The notes under the pieces were generated by a model that did no database searches, was not told the DNA's origin, and saw only the letters and a program-made list of their open reading frames with translations. Below, one piece after another: positions 1 through 10,817 of a stretch of DNA of 64,000 nt. Location of the stretch: positions 152,001 through 216,000 of the forward strand of contig JAMWET010003610.1 in NCBI GenBank assembly GCA_024036415.1, given 5' to 3'. Numbering within the stretch: the first letter of the stretch is position 1; each line of letters opens with the position of its first letter. The translations under genes were made by a program, and so were the position numbers. The DNA is from Prochilodus magdalenae. Its lineage: Eukaryota; Chordata; Actinopteri; Characiformes; Prochilodontidae.

Positions 1-1545
1 CCTTCTGATTAAATAGCATGTATTTCGAATAGTGCATGTGATGCAGGTGAAGCCCCTTCACAGCACTAGACAGGGAGAAGCTACATGGTAGGCAAACTGT
101 ACAGCAGGAAGGCAGTGGCACCCAGCCGAGGCAGATGAAGCAACGGCATCAGAGCGCACAGGATGGCAGTAGCTCTGCACTGGACCACAGAGTCTGGGAA
201 GCACCTCAACTCACAGACAGTTAGCTCTGACAGAAGGACTGAGAGCACTATATGGTGTTAGCAGGGAAACTAATTACCAAACGCCCAACAGAACAGGTAG
301 GTTTAAAGCCTAGACTTGAAGACTGGGGAAGTGTCTGAGTCCTGAACACGAAAAGGCTCCGCACCCTGATGTAACTTTATTAATTCTAGGTACTCATAGT
401 GAGCCTGTACCTTGCAATTCGAGTTTATGTGTTGGTTCATAGTAAGATAATTTCCCTGAGGTACTGAGGAGCGAGGCCGTTTAGAGCTTTATATGTAATC
501 AGAAGAATTTTATACTCGATGCAGAATTTACCTGGCAACCAGTGTAGTGTTGAAAAAGCTGGGCTGATATGATCAAATTTTCTAGTTCTTGTAAAGACTC
601 TAGTTGCAGTGTTCTGCAATAGCTGAAGCTTATTAAGGCTTTTGCTGGAGCAACCAGAACGCAGGGCATTACAATAGTCCAACTTTAAAGTAATAACGAT
701 GTGAACTAGCTTTTCTGTATCCTGCAGCGAGGGTGCATGTCTTAATTTATCAATAAGCCATAGATGCAATAATGCTATTCTGGTAGTATTAGTAATATGT
801 TCCTTAAAGGTCAAAATCGATCGTGCCACCAAGGCTTTTTACTGATGAAAGCGGCGTGACTGTGAAGCTACTCAGATTAATAGACAATGCAGACAGTTTG
901 TTTCTAGCAGTTTTCGGACCAGGAAGTAGAACTCAGTAGGAGGAATTTACTAACCATTCAGCCTTTTTTATCTTTTACACAATCCTCAATCTTACTAAGC
1001 TGCACTAATTTATCTGGGTCCTAAGACAGAGCCCTGTGGAACACCATATTTCACTTGTGTGAACAGATGATTCACCATTTAAATGTACAAACCGATGAAG
1101 GAGCTTTACCTGTAACTCCCACAAAGGTTTCAAGCCTATTTAGTAGGATAGAATGTTCTATTGTGTCAAATGCTGCATTAAAATCAAGCAAAATAAGTAG
1201 GGATATGTTTCCTTTGTCAGCTGATACTGAAAGATAATTTACAATTTTCACTAAATCCAGACTGAAACTGTTCAAGTAAGTCATCCCTGTGCAGGTAAGA
1301 ACTTATTTGTTGTGCTACAGCTTTCTCTTAAATCTTTGATGAATGGAAGATTTGAGATCAGTCTATATTTTGATAGCTCGGAAGGAACGAGTCTGGGTTT
1401 CTTAATGAAAGGTTTGTTTACTGCCATTTTAAGAGAGTTTGAGATATTCCCAAGGCTAAGGGAGGAGTTTATTATAGACAGAAGAGGCTGGATTATTTCT
1501 GGCAGAACCTCTTTCAGTAATAGTAGGAATAGGATAAAGACAGTT
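1..1545 (-). mobile_element. CR1/L2-type LINE relic, 3' part
   Basis: Degraded non-LTR retrotransposon read on the minus strand. In order from the high-coordinate side it shows the fingers region of a reverse transcriptase, the first catalytic block, the PQGSVLGP block and then the C-terminal region ending in a WLP and YKALNGLAP segment. Below about position 290 the sequence has no protein similarity I can see and is probably the element's 3' untranslated part, which may continue past the window edge. The high-coordinate end is cut by a 40-bp minisatellite. Stops and frame changes between blocks show it is dead. Clade assignment to the CR1/L2/Rex group rests on recognising the block wording, not on a search. 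Confidence 0.85.
290..1515 (-). pseudogene. Broken LINE reverse transcriptase
   Basis: Reverse transcriptase relic, normally an endonuclease-RT protein copying element RNA at a nicked target. Visible pieces: residues reading NSSLSLGNISNSLKMAVNKP and then YRLISNLPFI at about 1335-1515; LLDFNAAFDTIEHSILLNRL at about 1135-1194, carrying the first catalytic aspartate region; YGVPQGSVLGP at about 1017-1049; then a 131-residue open stretch at 437-832 with LKLDYCNALRSGC, NKLQLLQNTATRVFTRTRK, HWLPGKFCIEYKILLITYKA and NGLAPQYL, typical of the RT C-terminal region. At about 290-430 further similarity (CGAFSCSGLRHFPSL) appears in another frame. The FADD-type second catalytic block, expected near 840-1010, is not recognisable. 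The endonuclease domain is absent. Confidence 0.82.
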
Positions 1546-1695
1546 AACCTGTCCATGCTCCACCCACATAGGTACAACACAGCTGGCTTGTCCATGCTGC
1601 ACCCACCTATGCGAAAGATAGTTGACCTTTCTATGCTCCACCCACATAGGTAAAAGACAGATAGGTTAATCTCACCATGCCTCACCCACACTTTG
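1541..1695. repeat. 40-bp minisatellite, about 3.8 units
   Basis: Four successive units carry the core CCATGCTCCACCCACATAGG with substitutions, starting near 1552, 1591, 1631 and 1675, giving a spacing of about 40 bp. The array sits exactly where LINE similarity ends, so it either replaced or was inserted into the element. Confidence 0.8.
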
Positions 1696-1699
1696 TAAA

Positions 1700-1735
1700 C
1701 TATATATATATATATTATAGATATATATTATATAT
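1700..1735. repeat. AT-rich simple repeat
   Basis: Alternating TA runs interrupted by AG and TTA. Confidence 0.8.
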
Positions 1736-1740
1736 CCGAT

Positions 1741-2440
1741 ATCTCCCATTGTTAGACAGTCCTAAGAATATTTTAAATGGTCTTATTCTATTGGCAGATG
1801 ATGTTACTTATTTCAAGACATAAGTCTTAAAATGGGATTAGCAAATCTGTGGCATTAAAATTAGACAATTTCGTCACATAAAGGTCAGGGAATAATCTAG
1901 TAAAACGCAACCCAGCACAGGGTGATGTTAATCATTAAAGAGGAGAGTGAGAGATATTGGATATATGTATATGAAGATTGACCGCATGGCAGATGCAGCT
2001 GCTAGCAGTGCCTAGTTTGTGGCTAGAGGTATCTCACTACATGGTGTAAACAGTAGCTTCAAACTTGGGCCGAATACTAACAGTGGCGTATTAGATATTG
2101 ATGACCCTGTCAGGTTGCTGCTGATGTAATTCGTTACAGATCACTAAAGCCTGAGCCATGAAGCTTTAACAGAACGTGTCATACACCCAATATCCTGAAC
2201 CAAACCAGCAGATATAGATAGTTTGCTTTTATTGAAGGTCAGTATTCCTAGACCCGTGTCTTTCAACAGTACGTGGTGGACTCTGAAACAATAACAGTCT
2301 CTTTCTTCTTCACCTGAGAAGACCTCAGAGGTGAGAGTGGCCACAGCTGTGATTAACTGTTTGATGTGGCGTTTTGGGGAGCAAGTGCATCATCCAACTG
2401 TGGGAGGATTTGCTCTGTGCTGAGACTGCAGTGCTCTTGT
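1741..2440. other. No recognised feature
   Basis: About 700 bp without recognised genes or repeats. A 20-residue open stretch on the plus strand near 2070-2130 (GPNTNSGVLDIDDPVRLLLM) looks protein-like but is closed on both sides and I cannot assign it; it may be part of another dead element. Confidence 0.4.
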
Positions 2441-2450
2441 AGTGCTTTAC

Positions 2451-2501
<51 letters not shown>

Positions 2502-2730
2502 TCATGCTTCCACCCTTTTTATTTCTTCCTCTCCCTCTTTCTTTACTTTTATTTTTAAAATTTCCTTTAGTTTCTTCCTTTTTCTTTCATTTCTTTGTTC
2601 TTTCTTTCCCTTTTCCTTCCTTTCCGTCAGTATCTCTTTCATTCCTTCCTTTCTTTGGTTCTTTTATTCTGTTTGCTTCCTTTCTGTTTATTCTTTTTTC
2701 TTTTATACTCTTCCTTCCTTTCCTATTAGC
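2451..2730 (+). repeat. TTTC microsatellite and polypyrimidine tract
   Basis: A near-perfect TTTC array at 2451-2503 is followed by about 225 bp of almost pure pyrimidine on the plus strand with degenerate TTCC and TTTC units. The long open frame across it, rich in Phe, Ser and Leu, is a consequence of composition. Confidence 0.92.
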
Positions 2731-3725
2731 TGACATCACAATGATGTCACATGTAAACATTTTAATAAGGTTTGTTAGTCTTTGTAATTCTTGTTAGCTG
2801 TGTAATATCAGATTCTATCTTTTAATAAAGTAGGTGTCACATTGTGCTCATGTTAAGTGACTAAATTAAGTGTTATATTAAGATTCTTTATGGTCCAGTC
2901 AATGTATTAAGGCACTTGTGTAAAAGTGTGGATAAGAAGGCTTTGTTCTCACATATTCAATAACAGAGATAGATACACAGACAGCTGAATATAAAACGAA
3001 TGAATAAAGTTTTGGGACATAGGATTTCACTTATCGTGCCCAATGAGGGATGATACAGGGTCATCTCACAGGCTTCGCACACGATCTGGAGCTGCTCAGC
3101 CTTGTACACAATCTGTATGCTAGATCACTGCCAAGACCCCTGATGCCTCAGGGACACAAGAAAGAAAATTTTGGTTGTTTGCTGCAACAAGGAGGGAACA
3201 AAACACAGTGATCAAAACAGAGCATGGTTTGTGAAAGCAGCTGCCAGAGATTCAGGGCTCTACTATTACTTTCTATTTGTGCTGCTTTTTCATGCTATAA
3301 TAATTTGTCCTTCTTACCTGAACACAACTCAATGCTCCATGCATCTTTTAATATGACAGTGCTTTTAGGAATACACCTGCTGCCTGGATTATGGGAACAT
3401 GAAGGAACATTGGCGGGAAACACTTAGCATAATCTTGGTTTTATAACTATATTAGTGCTTTTGAAGCATTACTTTAATTAGAGCACGGCCTTGGCAGTTA
3501 AGCACAGTTAGAGGTAGCAACATGAAGGCCACTGCAATTATCCTTCTACTAATTATCCAATGACCAAATATCCAACTCATGAAGTAATGAGCATTTAGTG
3601 TTTTTCATACAACCACACAAGTCTCTGCAGCCATGGGTTGCTTATGATCATTAGCTGTTTCTTAAACAACAGAATTCCTGATGTCTACAAACCCCCGACT
3701 ACAAGCATTGTGCTCCAGTTTAATC
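2731..3725. other. No recognised feature
   Basis: Moderately AT-rich unique sequence. Short open frames near 3171-3427 have no recognisable domain. Confidence 0.45.
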
Positions 3726-3990
3726 ACATCAAGTCAAGTTTATTTATATAGTGCCTTTTAGAACAAATGTGCTGGCACAAAGCAGCTTTACAGACAATCT
3801 GGGTCCCCAATGAGAAAGCCAAGGGCAACAATGGCATGGAAGAACTCCCTCAGACCATGAGGAAGAAACCTTCAGAGTAACCAAGACTCAAAGAGAAAAC
3901 CCATCCTCCTCTGGTCAACACTGGATAGCAAAATAAACACAAAAACAATTTACAATTATATGCAATATTGACTATAGAATAACCAATACC
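3726..3990 (-). repeat. Dispersed fish repeat resembling a LINE 3' tail
   Basis: On the minus strand this reads with the order seen in many fish genomes: a segment GAGGATGGGTTTTCTC, then CTTCCTCATGGTCTGAGGGA, then CTGTAAAGCTGCTTTGTGCC, ending in TATATAAATAAACTTGACTT. That ending is the usual 3' terminus of L2-like LINEs and SINEs that borrow their tail. No protein-coding part is attached, so the copy is 5' truncated. The class assignment is from memory of the family. Confidence 0.6.
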
Positions 3991-5350
3991 TGTTAGAGTC
4001 CTAGGTAAGTAGCAAAAAGAAACACTCTGGATTTTTGTAAACATGCCTGTTTATATCCTACAGTGGGGTCATCCTCATGTTTCCAGGGTCCTAGCTGACA
4101 TGTCTAGGTAACAGCCATATGTAACAAGGGACCTATATTCTCCAAGCTTTGCTTTCCCTCTTCAACATTTTGGAACCATTTCTATATACCCAGGATCTTA
4201 TAAGTCCAAGGTCCTGTGTCCCTTAGGAATACAGTTTTCATGGGAATTAGCTCTGTTCCCATGTTACATCATCATCTCCTTAACAGGAAAATAAGAGTAA
4301 AGTCCATTCCCCTGGTACATTTCTCATATTACATACTCAGAAAATTTAATCTGTTTGGGGAGTGCCCATATAACATTCCAGTCAAAGGGTTAATTTTCAA
4401 AATATAACGCTTTTCAAATCAAACAGCTCCTCATCAGTACAGATCTCCCAAAAACATCTGGATTACTGTGAGATTTAGCTTACTTGGTAGACTGTCAGCT
4501 GAAATCCAATTCTCCACACATCCAGATTGTATCCAGATAGATTTTTGACACGAATGAATTGGACACATGAAATACGATTTTTGCAAAGCAGATCCAAACC
4601 ATAAGGGGGTGGTTTGAAATGTGACTCCAATCAAATTTTTTACACATAAGTCTCAATCTGGCTGCTTAAATCTGATTTCAAGGTGTCCTTTGCATCACTT
4701 GCACCATGACAAAAAAGAGCTCAATAAGAGCAACAAAGATTTTTGCTCTTTCCAGAGAGCGACTGGAGGGCGAGGTGGTGTGCCTCCATTTCTCTTGTAT
4801 TTGCATTTTAAATCTGCATCACCAGCGCAGCTACATAGCTACTGATGGGAACTCTACTGACCCAGCCTGTTGGGTTATTCATGTAATCCAAATAGGCTCA
4901 AAAACATATTATTGGGTCAGATTAATCCAGTGTGTGATCTGTTATACAGTGTGAAACTGTGATTATGCCTATACTGCTTCCAAATTGTTTCCTTATTAAA
5001 TCAATCTTTAATTGGTTTCAGTGAACAAGATGAGAACATATGTAGTGATGAACAGAATAGGAATGTTTGTGGTCTTAATTTTATTTGAATGTCACGTGGC
5101 CAAATATTACCACAGTTAACATTTCTGCGTATGATGGATTCTTTGAGCACATCCCCAAAACATCTATCCTCCACTTCAATGCCATTTGTACCATAAGCTT
5201 GTGGTAAAGAGTTTGAGAGCACAGGGTACATTCCCCCTACAGCAGTGCTGCAGCAGTAAGAATTTCCGGTTAAAAGACTAGGAAAATCCTCTTCTTAGTA
5301 TCAGAATCAGAATCAGGATATATAACTAATTAGGGGTTTGGCCAAACAAC
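3991..5350. other. Mostly unrecognised, possible old repeats
   Basis: No gene recognised. Around 4070-4260 phrases such as CAGGGTCCTAG and CAAGGTCCTGTGTCCC recur loosely, and 4430-4700 has CCAGATTGTATCCAGATAGA-type wording, both suggesting decayed dispersed repeats. I could not define ends. Confidence 0.35.
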
Positions 5351-5351
5351 C

Positions 5352-5769
5352 TGTGATATATGGGAGGTCTAATGGATAAGTCGCTGGTGGATAAGAGCGT
5401 AAAAGCAGCTAAATTCAGCCATAAATGCTCAAAAAACTGTACCACAACACATTATGGGTGACAGACAGCAAGTCAGAATGTTTGGTGATGTATCAAGAGC
5501 CACTTTGTGATGTACTAAGAGCCACAGTATCCAGGGTAATGTCAGTATACCACCAAGAAGGACGAACCACATCCAACAGGATTAACTGTGGACGCAAGAG
5601 GAAGCTGTCTGAAAGGGATGTTCGGGTGCTAACACGGATTGTATCCAAAAAACACAAAACCACGGCTGCTCAAATGACGCTGTATTGGCCACAAAAGGAG
5701 GCCCTACACCATACTAATAAATGATTGTGGTCTAAAACCAGGTGTTTCAGTTTCATTGTCCAACCCCTG
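5352..5769 (+). mobile_element. Tc1-like family A, left-truncated copy
   Basis: The right end carries the family terminal inverted repeat (reverse of CAGGGGTTGGACAATGAAAC) ending at 5769, followed by TA. The left terminus is missing; only weak similarity (GGGAGGTCTAATGG) remains near 5365. The segment from about 5450 to 5665 matches the copy at 61403-61896, then jumps to a piece from the 3' part of the transposase region seen in the copy at 46370-46898. This is an internally deleted, non-autonomous copy. Confidence 0.88.
5425..5724 (+). pseudogene. Tc1-like transposase HTH remnant
   Basis: Open stretch of 99 codons. Residues about 30-90 match the DNA-binding N-terminal region of Tc1-like transposases: [20 protein letters not shown], then CGRKRKLSERDVRVLTRIVS and KKHKTTAAQ. 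The first 28 codons come from unrelated or frame-shifted sequence, so the usual beginning ([13 protein letters not shown] in a sister copy) is lost, and the last 15 codons run out of frame through the transposase C-terminus. No DDE catalytic domain is present. Confidence 0.8.
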
Positions 5770-5817
5770 TATGTGTGTACAATATATGTATCTTGAAAAA
5801 TATACATATATATGTCT

Positions 5818-5974
5818 GACTGCTTGTCTTTGGACTGTGGGAAGAAACCGTAGCCCCTTGAAGAAACCCTTACAGACACAGCAAGAACAGGCAAATTCCA
5901 TACAAATTACCCTGGCCACCCAGCGAATTGAACCTAGGGCCTTTTAGCTGTTTTAGCAACAGTGCTACCTCTTA
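5818..5974 (-). mobile_element. DANA/Mermaid-like SINE fragment
   Basis: Minus strand order: tRNA-like region with GGTTCAATTCGCTGGG, then GGAATTTGCCTGTTCTTGCTG, then GGGTTTCTTCAAGGGGC and CCCACAGTCCAAAGACAAGC. This order is characteristic of a widespread fish tRNA-derived SINE. Both ends are decayed and no clear target duplication remains. Confidence 0.65.
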
Positions 5975-6177
5975 TTATTTTCATTTATGCTTGCCTGTAC
6001 AGAGATAGTGACAAATTGTGAGAGAGGTTGTGATTGCTTGCCTGTCACATGATCTTACTCATTGACTACAGACCAATATATATTTAATGGTATTGATGCC
6101 AATATTAGGAGCTGGCAACTTTTATTAACAGTTGAATGTTGAGCTAAGACAGAAAAAAAGTAAACCCCAACACAGCA

Positions 6178-6245
6178 GGTATTATTTGGGTGGTGGAACA
6201 TTCTCAGCGTGCAGTGACACTGACGAGATCAGACACAGCAGTGCT
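6178..6245 (+). repeat. Fragment of long fold-back fish repeat
   Basis: Contains TATTATTTGGGTGGTGGAAC, CATTCTCAGCGTGCAGTGAC and GATCAGACACAGCAGTGC, the same wording found in reverse orientation at 8540-8640. About 70 bp only. Confidence 0.65.
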
Positions 6246-6345
6246 TGAGATTCTAAATTGCCCCCTAGGTGTGAGGGTATAAGTGCATGTGTATATATGC
6301 CCTGCATTTGATAGGTGGCCTGTCCAGGGTGTTTGGATGATGAGT
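6246..6345 (+). mobile_element. SINE middle fragment
   Basis: CTAAATTGCCCCCTAGGTGT, TGTATATATGCCCTGC and GTGGCCTGTCCAGGGTGT correspond, on the opposite strand, to the middle of the SINE at 11039-11300. Short, truncated on both sides. Confidence 0.6.
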
Positions 6346-7130
6346 GAGTGAGTTCCAACTTCCCACTTCTGAGTCAAACACAAAAATATAGAACAGTTTG
6401 TTATGCTTTAGTTATCAGAGAACAAGCCATAATGTGTCACAACAGAAATTTTGCATGCCTGCCTTGCATCCTGAAGCAGGTATGTCACAGGATCTGTGCA
6501 AATGCGGGAATGTATGCACCGATGAATATAAGCTCTGCTGCTTTCAAAGCTGCAGTAAATCATGCTGTCATCTCAGTGTGCCAAGTAAAGCTATAAATAA
6601 AGCTCCATCCCAAACAGCTTCTTAACAGCCTTCATCATATCCCAAACACAACAAAATATAGCTTACTACAATGTTTACACAGCGTCACCTCAGAACAGGA
6701 AAATGAGTAATGACACTGCAGTCTTCCATCTCTCGAAATATCACAACAAGAAACCCACTACTGAGTTCCTCTGATATCTGATTCAGAGATGTAGTTATTG
6801 TTTTCGGATGTATTTGAAGATTATGGGAAATGATTGTGTAAGGCAGCTCTTTGGGATGTTATGGTTTATAGTGTCTGTGTTATGTCTTCATACATTCTGC
6901 TATTCTGTTAGAAGTGCTTTTGTGCACTCCACACCAGCTTGAGCTGCTAACCCTGTGACCTCTGCAGAGAGTATGGAGTCTTTTCACCATTACCTCACTT
7001 CCCCGTCCCCACAGGGTCCTGGATTAGATACAGTGCACAGCAGCCCGGCACACTGATCACACCCAACTGCTATGGGTGGTACTAACAAGGGTATTCATGC
7101 AAAACACCCTGTAAAACATGCAGATTAAAA
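6346..7130. other. No recognised feature
   Basis: Unique sequence. A cysteine-rich open frame at 6348-6625 in two frames has no recognisable domain and is probably chance. Confidence 0.4.
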
Positions 7131-7180
7131 GAGAGAGAGAAAGACAGAGAGAGAGTGTGAGAGAGAGAGAGGGAGAGAGG

Positions 7181-7230
<50 letters not shown>

Positions 7231-7239
7231 AAGAGAGAC
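7131..7239. repeat. GA microsatellite
   Basis: About 109 bp of GA dinucleotide with GAAA and GTGT interruptions. Confidence 0.95.
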
Positions 7240-7522
7240 ACCTAACTGCTTGGTGACTAAATGATGTCATTTATGCTTTAACTGACATTAGATATCCTCT
7301 GTCTCTGAATATCATGAAGTTTAGGATGTAAGTAACACATGTATGTCTAACATGTTACAGACAACTTACATACACATAATCTTTTTCATGATATATAGAT
7401 ATATATGTATATAGCATGTAAATATACACCAACTGGCCACTTCCTTAGGTATCTACACCCATTGTCCATTTTATCAGACCATATAGGAGCACTTTTTAGA
7501 TCTACAATTATACACTGTAGTC

Positions 7523-7677
7523 CTCAGTCCTGGTCCTGGAGATCTAATACTAAAGAATTTAGCCCCAACCCTTATCTAACACACCTAATCAGGGCTTTCA
7601 AGGGCTTCTGACTATTTGAGTAAGGCATGTTAGACCTGAACTCTCCAGGGTGGTTGATCTCCAGGACCAGAACTGAG
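7523..7677. mobile_element. Nested fold-back MITE
   Basis: Ends are inverted repeats: CTCAGTCCTGGTCCTGGAGA on the left and, reversed, CTCAGTTCTGGTCCTGGAGA on the right, followed inward by partly complementary arms. Length about 155 bp. No coding capacity. Wording matches an abundant fish MITE, probably hAT-related. Confidence 0.78.
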
Positions 7678-7765
7678 CACCTATTATTTCTCTGCATACT
7701 GTATACTGTATATTTCACCTGGTTCCTCTATAATCAGGACAGATGGATACATTTTGCAAAATCTA

Positions 7766-8363
7766 GACTTTTATTCATTAAGTTAAACTAGACTTTCAGT
7801 TATGAAGTTAATCTACACTTTCAGTTATAAAGTTAATCTACATTTTCAGTTATAAAGTAAATCTACACTTTCAGTTATAAAGTTAATAAAGACTTTCAGT
7901 TATAAAGTTAATCTACACTTTCAGTTATAAAGTTAATTTTCAGTTTTAGTTATAAAATTAATCTCCACTTTCAGATCTAAAGTTAATCCAGACTTTCAGT
8001 TATACATTTTATCCAGACTTTCCTTTATAAAGTTAATCTACCCTTTTAGTAATAAAGTTAGGATATACTTTCAGTTATAAAGTTAATCTAGACTTTCAGT
8101 TCTCAAGTTAGTCTTCAGTTTCAGTTATAAAGTTAGTCTTCAGTTTCAGTTATGAATATAACCCAGACTTTCGGTTATAAAGTTAATCTACACTTTTAGT
8201 AACAAAATTATTCTCCACTTTCATTTCTAAAGTTAATCTAGACATTCAGTTATGAAGTTAATCTTCACTTTTAGTAATAAAATTAATATGGACATTCAGT
8301 TATACAGTAATTTACACTTTTAGTAATAAAGTTAATCTAGACTTTCAGTTATAAAGTTAATCC
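7766..8363. repeat. 25-bp minisatellite, 24 units
   Basis: Twenty-four successive units of 25 bp (one is 24 bp) with consensus close to GACTTTCAGTTATAAAGTTA plus ATCTA. Units differ mostly by substitution, not length. Near the right end two variants alternate, one with CATTCAGTTAT and one with CTTTTAGTAATAAA, giving a 50-bp higher-order period. No open frame persists through the array. Confidence 0.95.
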
Positions 8364-8799
8364 ACTGGTAAGAGTGGATTACATACGCAAGTGCTGCTGA
8401 AGCATCTTGTGACCCTTGATGAAGAACTGTAGAATGGTCAACACAAACTGTGCAGCACCATATTGTCTTTGAATACAATTTGGACCAACTAGACAGTGAG
8501 TGTACACAGTGTTTAGAACTCTGATTCTCTAATACCAGTACAACACACACTAACACACCACCACTATGTCAGTCTCACTGCAGTGCTGAGAATAATCCAC
8601 TACCTAAACAATAACCGGCTCTGTGGTGGTCCTCTGAAATAGGGTCCAAAATCAAATTCTAACTTGCAATTCAGTTTTATTGCAAGATTATACGGGACTC
8701 TCGTGCGAAGTTCTGATACTATGAGGAGGGCTTAGGACGCCTGTTGTCTGGCACTCCCCGCTGTTCATAATAGAAGGATTTGCATCTCCATCTGCATTT

Positions 8800-9180
8800 T
8801 GTAAAACCCTTAATTCTTCTCCCTTAAAACTTCTAAAGTTGTTGCAATGGTTTCTCCTTACAGAGAAGGATTAGATTGTTCTGAACTTTTTCTTACAGTG
8901 AAAGGGTGAACAGAAACACCTGTGGAGTCTTTCAGATCTAAAGTGCAAAGCTCAATTTCCACTATGTTTTAAAGACAAAATCACAAAGTTCTGTTTATCT
9001 GATAGATTTGATGGTTGTACAGTTTGCATTGTTGTGAGAAGTCCCAAAACATTCCTGTTTCTTTTTTGCGATTTATTTTGCTTTTCTTAAATTTCCTTTT
9101 TCAATAAGCAAGTGTTTTTTTTCGTTATCTAATCTCCCCAGAAACATTAATAACACATAGGCTAACTTAATGATGTGTTC
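8800..9180 (+). repeat. Dispersed repeat R1, copy 1
   Basis: Shares ordered blocks with 20290-20790: TTACAGTGAAAGGGTGAACAG, CACCTGTGGAG, TTTCAGATC, TTGTGAGAAGTCCC, TTTCTTTT-rich middle, TTATCTAATCTCCCCAGA and AATAACACATAGGCTAACTTAA. Same orientation in both. No coding capacity and no defined ends. Confidence 0.6.
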
Positions 9181-9477
9181 AGTTCAGTAATACCACTGTC
9201 CAAGGTAAGTGTTCATCTGCATTTAAAATCAAGTTTGTGAAATGCTTTGTCTAAAGAGATTTTACAAATAATAAAATAAGTCCAAAAATTAGAGAAGTTC
9301 AGAATAAAATGGTTGTATGGAGCACTATTACACAATTTCCCTTTGGTAGGACAACAAACTAGGGCTGAAACTTTTTTGTCAAGCTCACTGTTTCACATGG
9401 AAGGTTATTACTGTCACACAAAGCCCTTATACTGTGGGTTCATGAGGTGAAGACATTTCTGCTACCACATGCCAATT
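9181..9477. other. No recognised feature
   Basis: Unique AT-rich sequence between a dispersed repeat and a SINE. Confidence 0.4.
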
Positions 9478-9713
9478 CATTTACATTTATGGCATTTAGC
9501 TGACGCTCTTATCCAGAGCATCTTACAAGGTTATTTACATTACAGCTAGGCGGGTGTAGTGTTAGGAGTCTTGCCCAGGGACTCTTATTGGTGTAGCATA
9601 GTAACATAGTAACTAGCAGAGTAACCTAGACAAGGTTTGAACCCTAGTCTCCCACATGGGGTGGTAGCTCCATGGTGGGTAGTGCTGTTATCCGCTGAGC
9701 CACACCAACCACC
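9478..9713 (-). mobile_element. tRNA-derived SINE (family S1)
   Basis: Read on the minus strand: tRNA-like head GGTGTGGCTCAGCGGATAAC with an A-box-like segment, a B-box-like GGTTCAAACC at 9633-9642, then CACCAATAAGAGTCCCTGGG and a tail TGGATAAGAGCGTCAGCTAA followed by ATGCCATAAATGTAAATG. This tail is shared by V-SINE-like and L2-mobilised fish SINEs. Sister copies lie at 36224-36432 and 58992-59230. A clear target duplication is not visible. Confidence 0.82.
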
Positions 9714-9744
9714 ACTTCCTTATTCATATATCATCCTGTAAAGT

Positions 9745-9985
9745 ATTTATTGTCTTGTATACTTATTGTATACTTACGTTCTGTTTTACAGCGTTGTGTA
9801 TCTGCACTCTTTGTGGTACTGTACATTGTGTGTTCCATCATTAGACATCAAATTATATAACCATACATCATGGTATATTGTGTGTTGCATCATTAGTCTT
9901 GAAGAACGACATGTCGTTCCAATGCATGCATGTTATATTGACGAATGACAAGAAAAACACTTGACTTTGACATTGACATTGATTT
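9745..9985 (+). mobile_element. LINE 3' end fragment
   Basis: The stretch GAAGAACGACATGTCGTTCC then TGACGAATGACAAGAAAAAC and a short tail of repeated TTGACTTTGACATTGAC is the typical last part of a fish non-LTR element (AACGACATTTCGTTC followed by an AATAAA-like ending and a TTGACTT tail). No protein-coding part is attached. Confidence 0.5.
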
Positions 9986-10160
9986 TATGGTGTAGATTGC
10001 AAAAGAGAGAAAGAGAAAAAAAATGTGAGACATGAACAACAGAGACAGACCAGAAAACAAGACAGGAAGTGTCCAAAGGTTGGGGTCATTTTAAGTTAAG
10101 AAGCCCCAGAATCTTTGTAGAATGTGTCTATTGCAAATCCGAACTAATCTACCTCAGAAA

Positions 10161-10581
10161 CCACACGCACACACAAACGCACACATGCGCACACAAACAC
10201 ACGCACATGCACACAAACACACGCCCACACACACACACAAGCACACAAACACACACACAAACACACACGCATGCACACACGCGCACACACATACACACAC
10301 ATGCAAACTAACGCAGACACACACACACACACACCCACATGCACACGCACACAAACACACGCACACAAACACACACACACGTACACACACACGCATACAC
10401 ACACACACACACACGCACACACACGCATACGCACACACACGCACACACACACACAGGCACACACACACACAGGCACACAAACACACACAAACACACGCAC
10501 GCACACACACATGCACACACAAACACACGCCCACACACACACACACACACACACACACGCATACACACACAAACACACGTG

Positions 10582-10610
<29 letters not shown>
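10161..10610. repeat. 450-bp compound CA-rich microsatellite
   Basis: Almost entirely CA dinucleotides on the plus strand broken by CG, AA, TG, CC and GG steps at irregular intervals. Several open frames of Thr-His or Cys-Val repeats cross it on both strands and reflect composition only. Confidence 0.95.
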
Positions 10611-10612
<2 letters not shown>

Positions 10613-10817
10613 ATGCCTGTCTATTTCCTCTTTTGTATAAATATTATTGTTCCTTAATAAAGCAATAATATTGCTTATTGATTATTTCATTTATTGATAG
10701 ATTTTTCTACAGAATGCCTGATTACTAAATTAATAGATAACTGCAGCCCAACAATAACCAAACTTACTGATCTAGCTAATTACAGCTTGACTAAAACATT
10801 CAACATTCACTCTACAC

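Larger units (their letters stand above)
7420..8645. repeat. Long fold-back repeat carrying two insertions
   Basis: The left part (7420-7522 and 7678-7760) has CACCAACTGGCCACTTCCTTAG-type start, CCATATAGGAGCACTTTTTAG and TTTCTCTGCATACTG. The right part (8364-8645) has GATGAAGAACTGTAGAATGG, GTTTGGACCAACTAGACAGT-type wording, ACACACTAACACACCACCAC and CACTGCAGTGCTGAGAATAA. I recognise these as the two halves of one dispersed fish element whose halves are partly complementary. The left part is split by a MITE at 7523-7677, and the halves are separated by the 25-bp minisatellite at 7766-8363. Transposon class is uncertain. Confidence 0.65.

Noticed and set aside
2366..2797. 143-codon open frame
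   Set aside because: It is the translation of a TTTC repeat and pyrimidine tract, so composition explains it.
7766..8363. CRISPR-like array of regularly spaced repeats
   Set aside because: Units are head-to-tail 25-bp repeats with no unique spacers, in a eukaryotic setting.
9478..9713. tRNA gene suggested by A- and B-box-like sequences
   Set aside because: The tRNA-like part is followed by SINE body and tail, and the same arrangement recurs at 36.2 and 59.0 kb; no full cloverleaf is evident.
10122..10668. Overlapping Thr-His and Cys-Val rich frames on both strands
   Set aside because: A CA dinucleotide tract is open in several frames by nature; no domain or start context.
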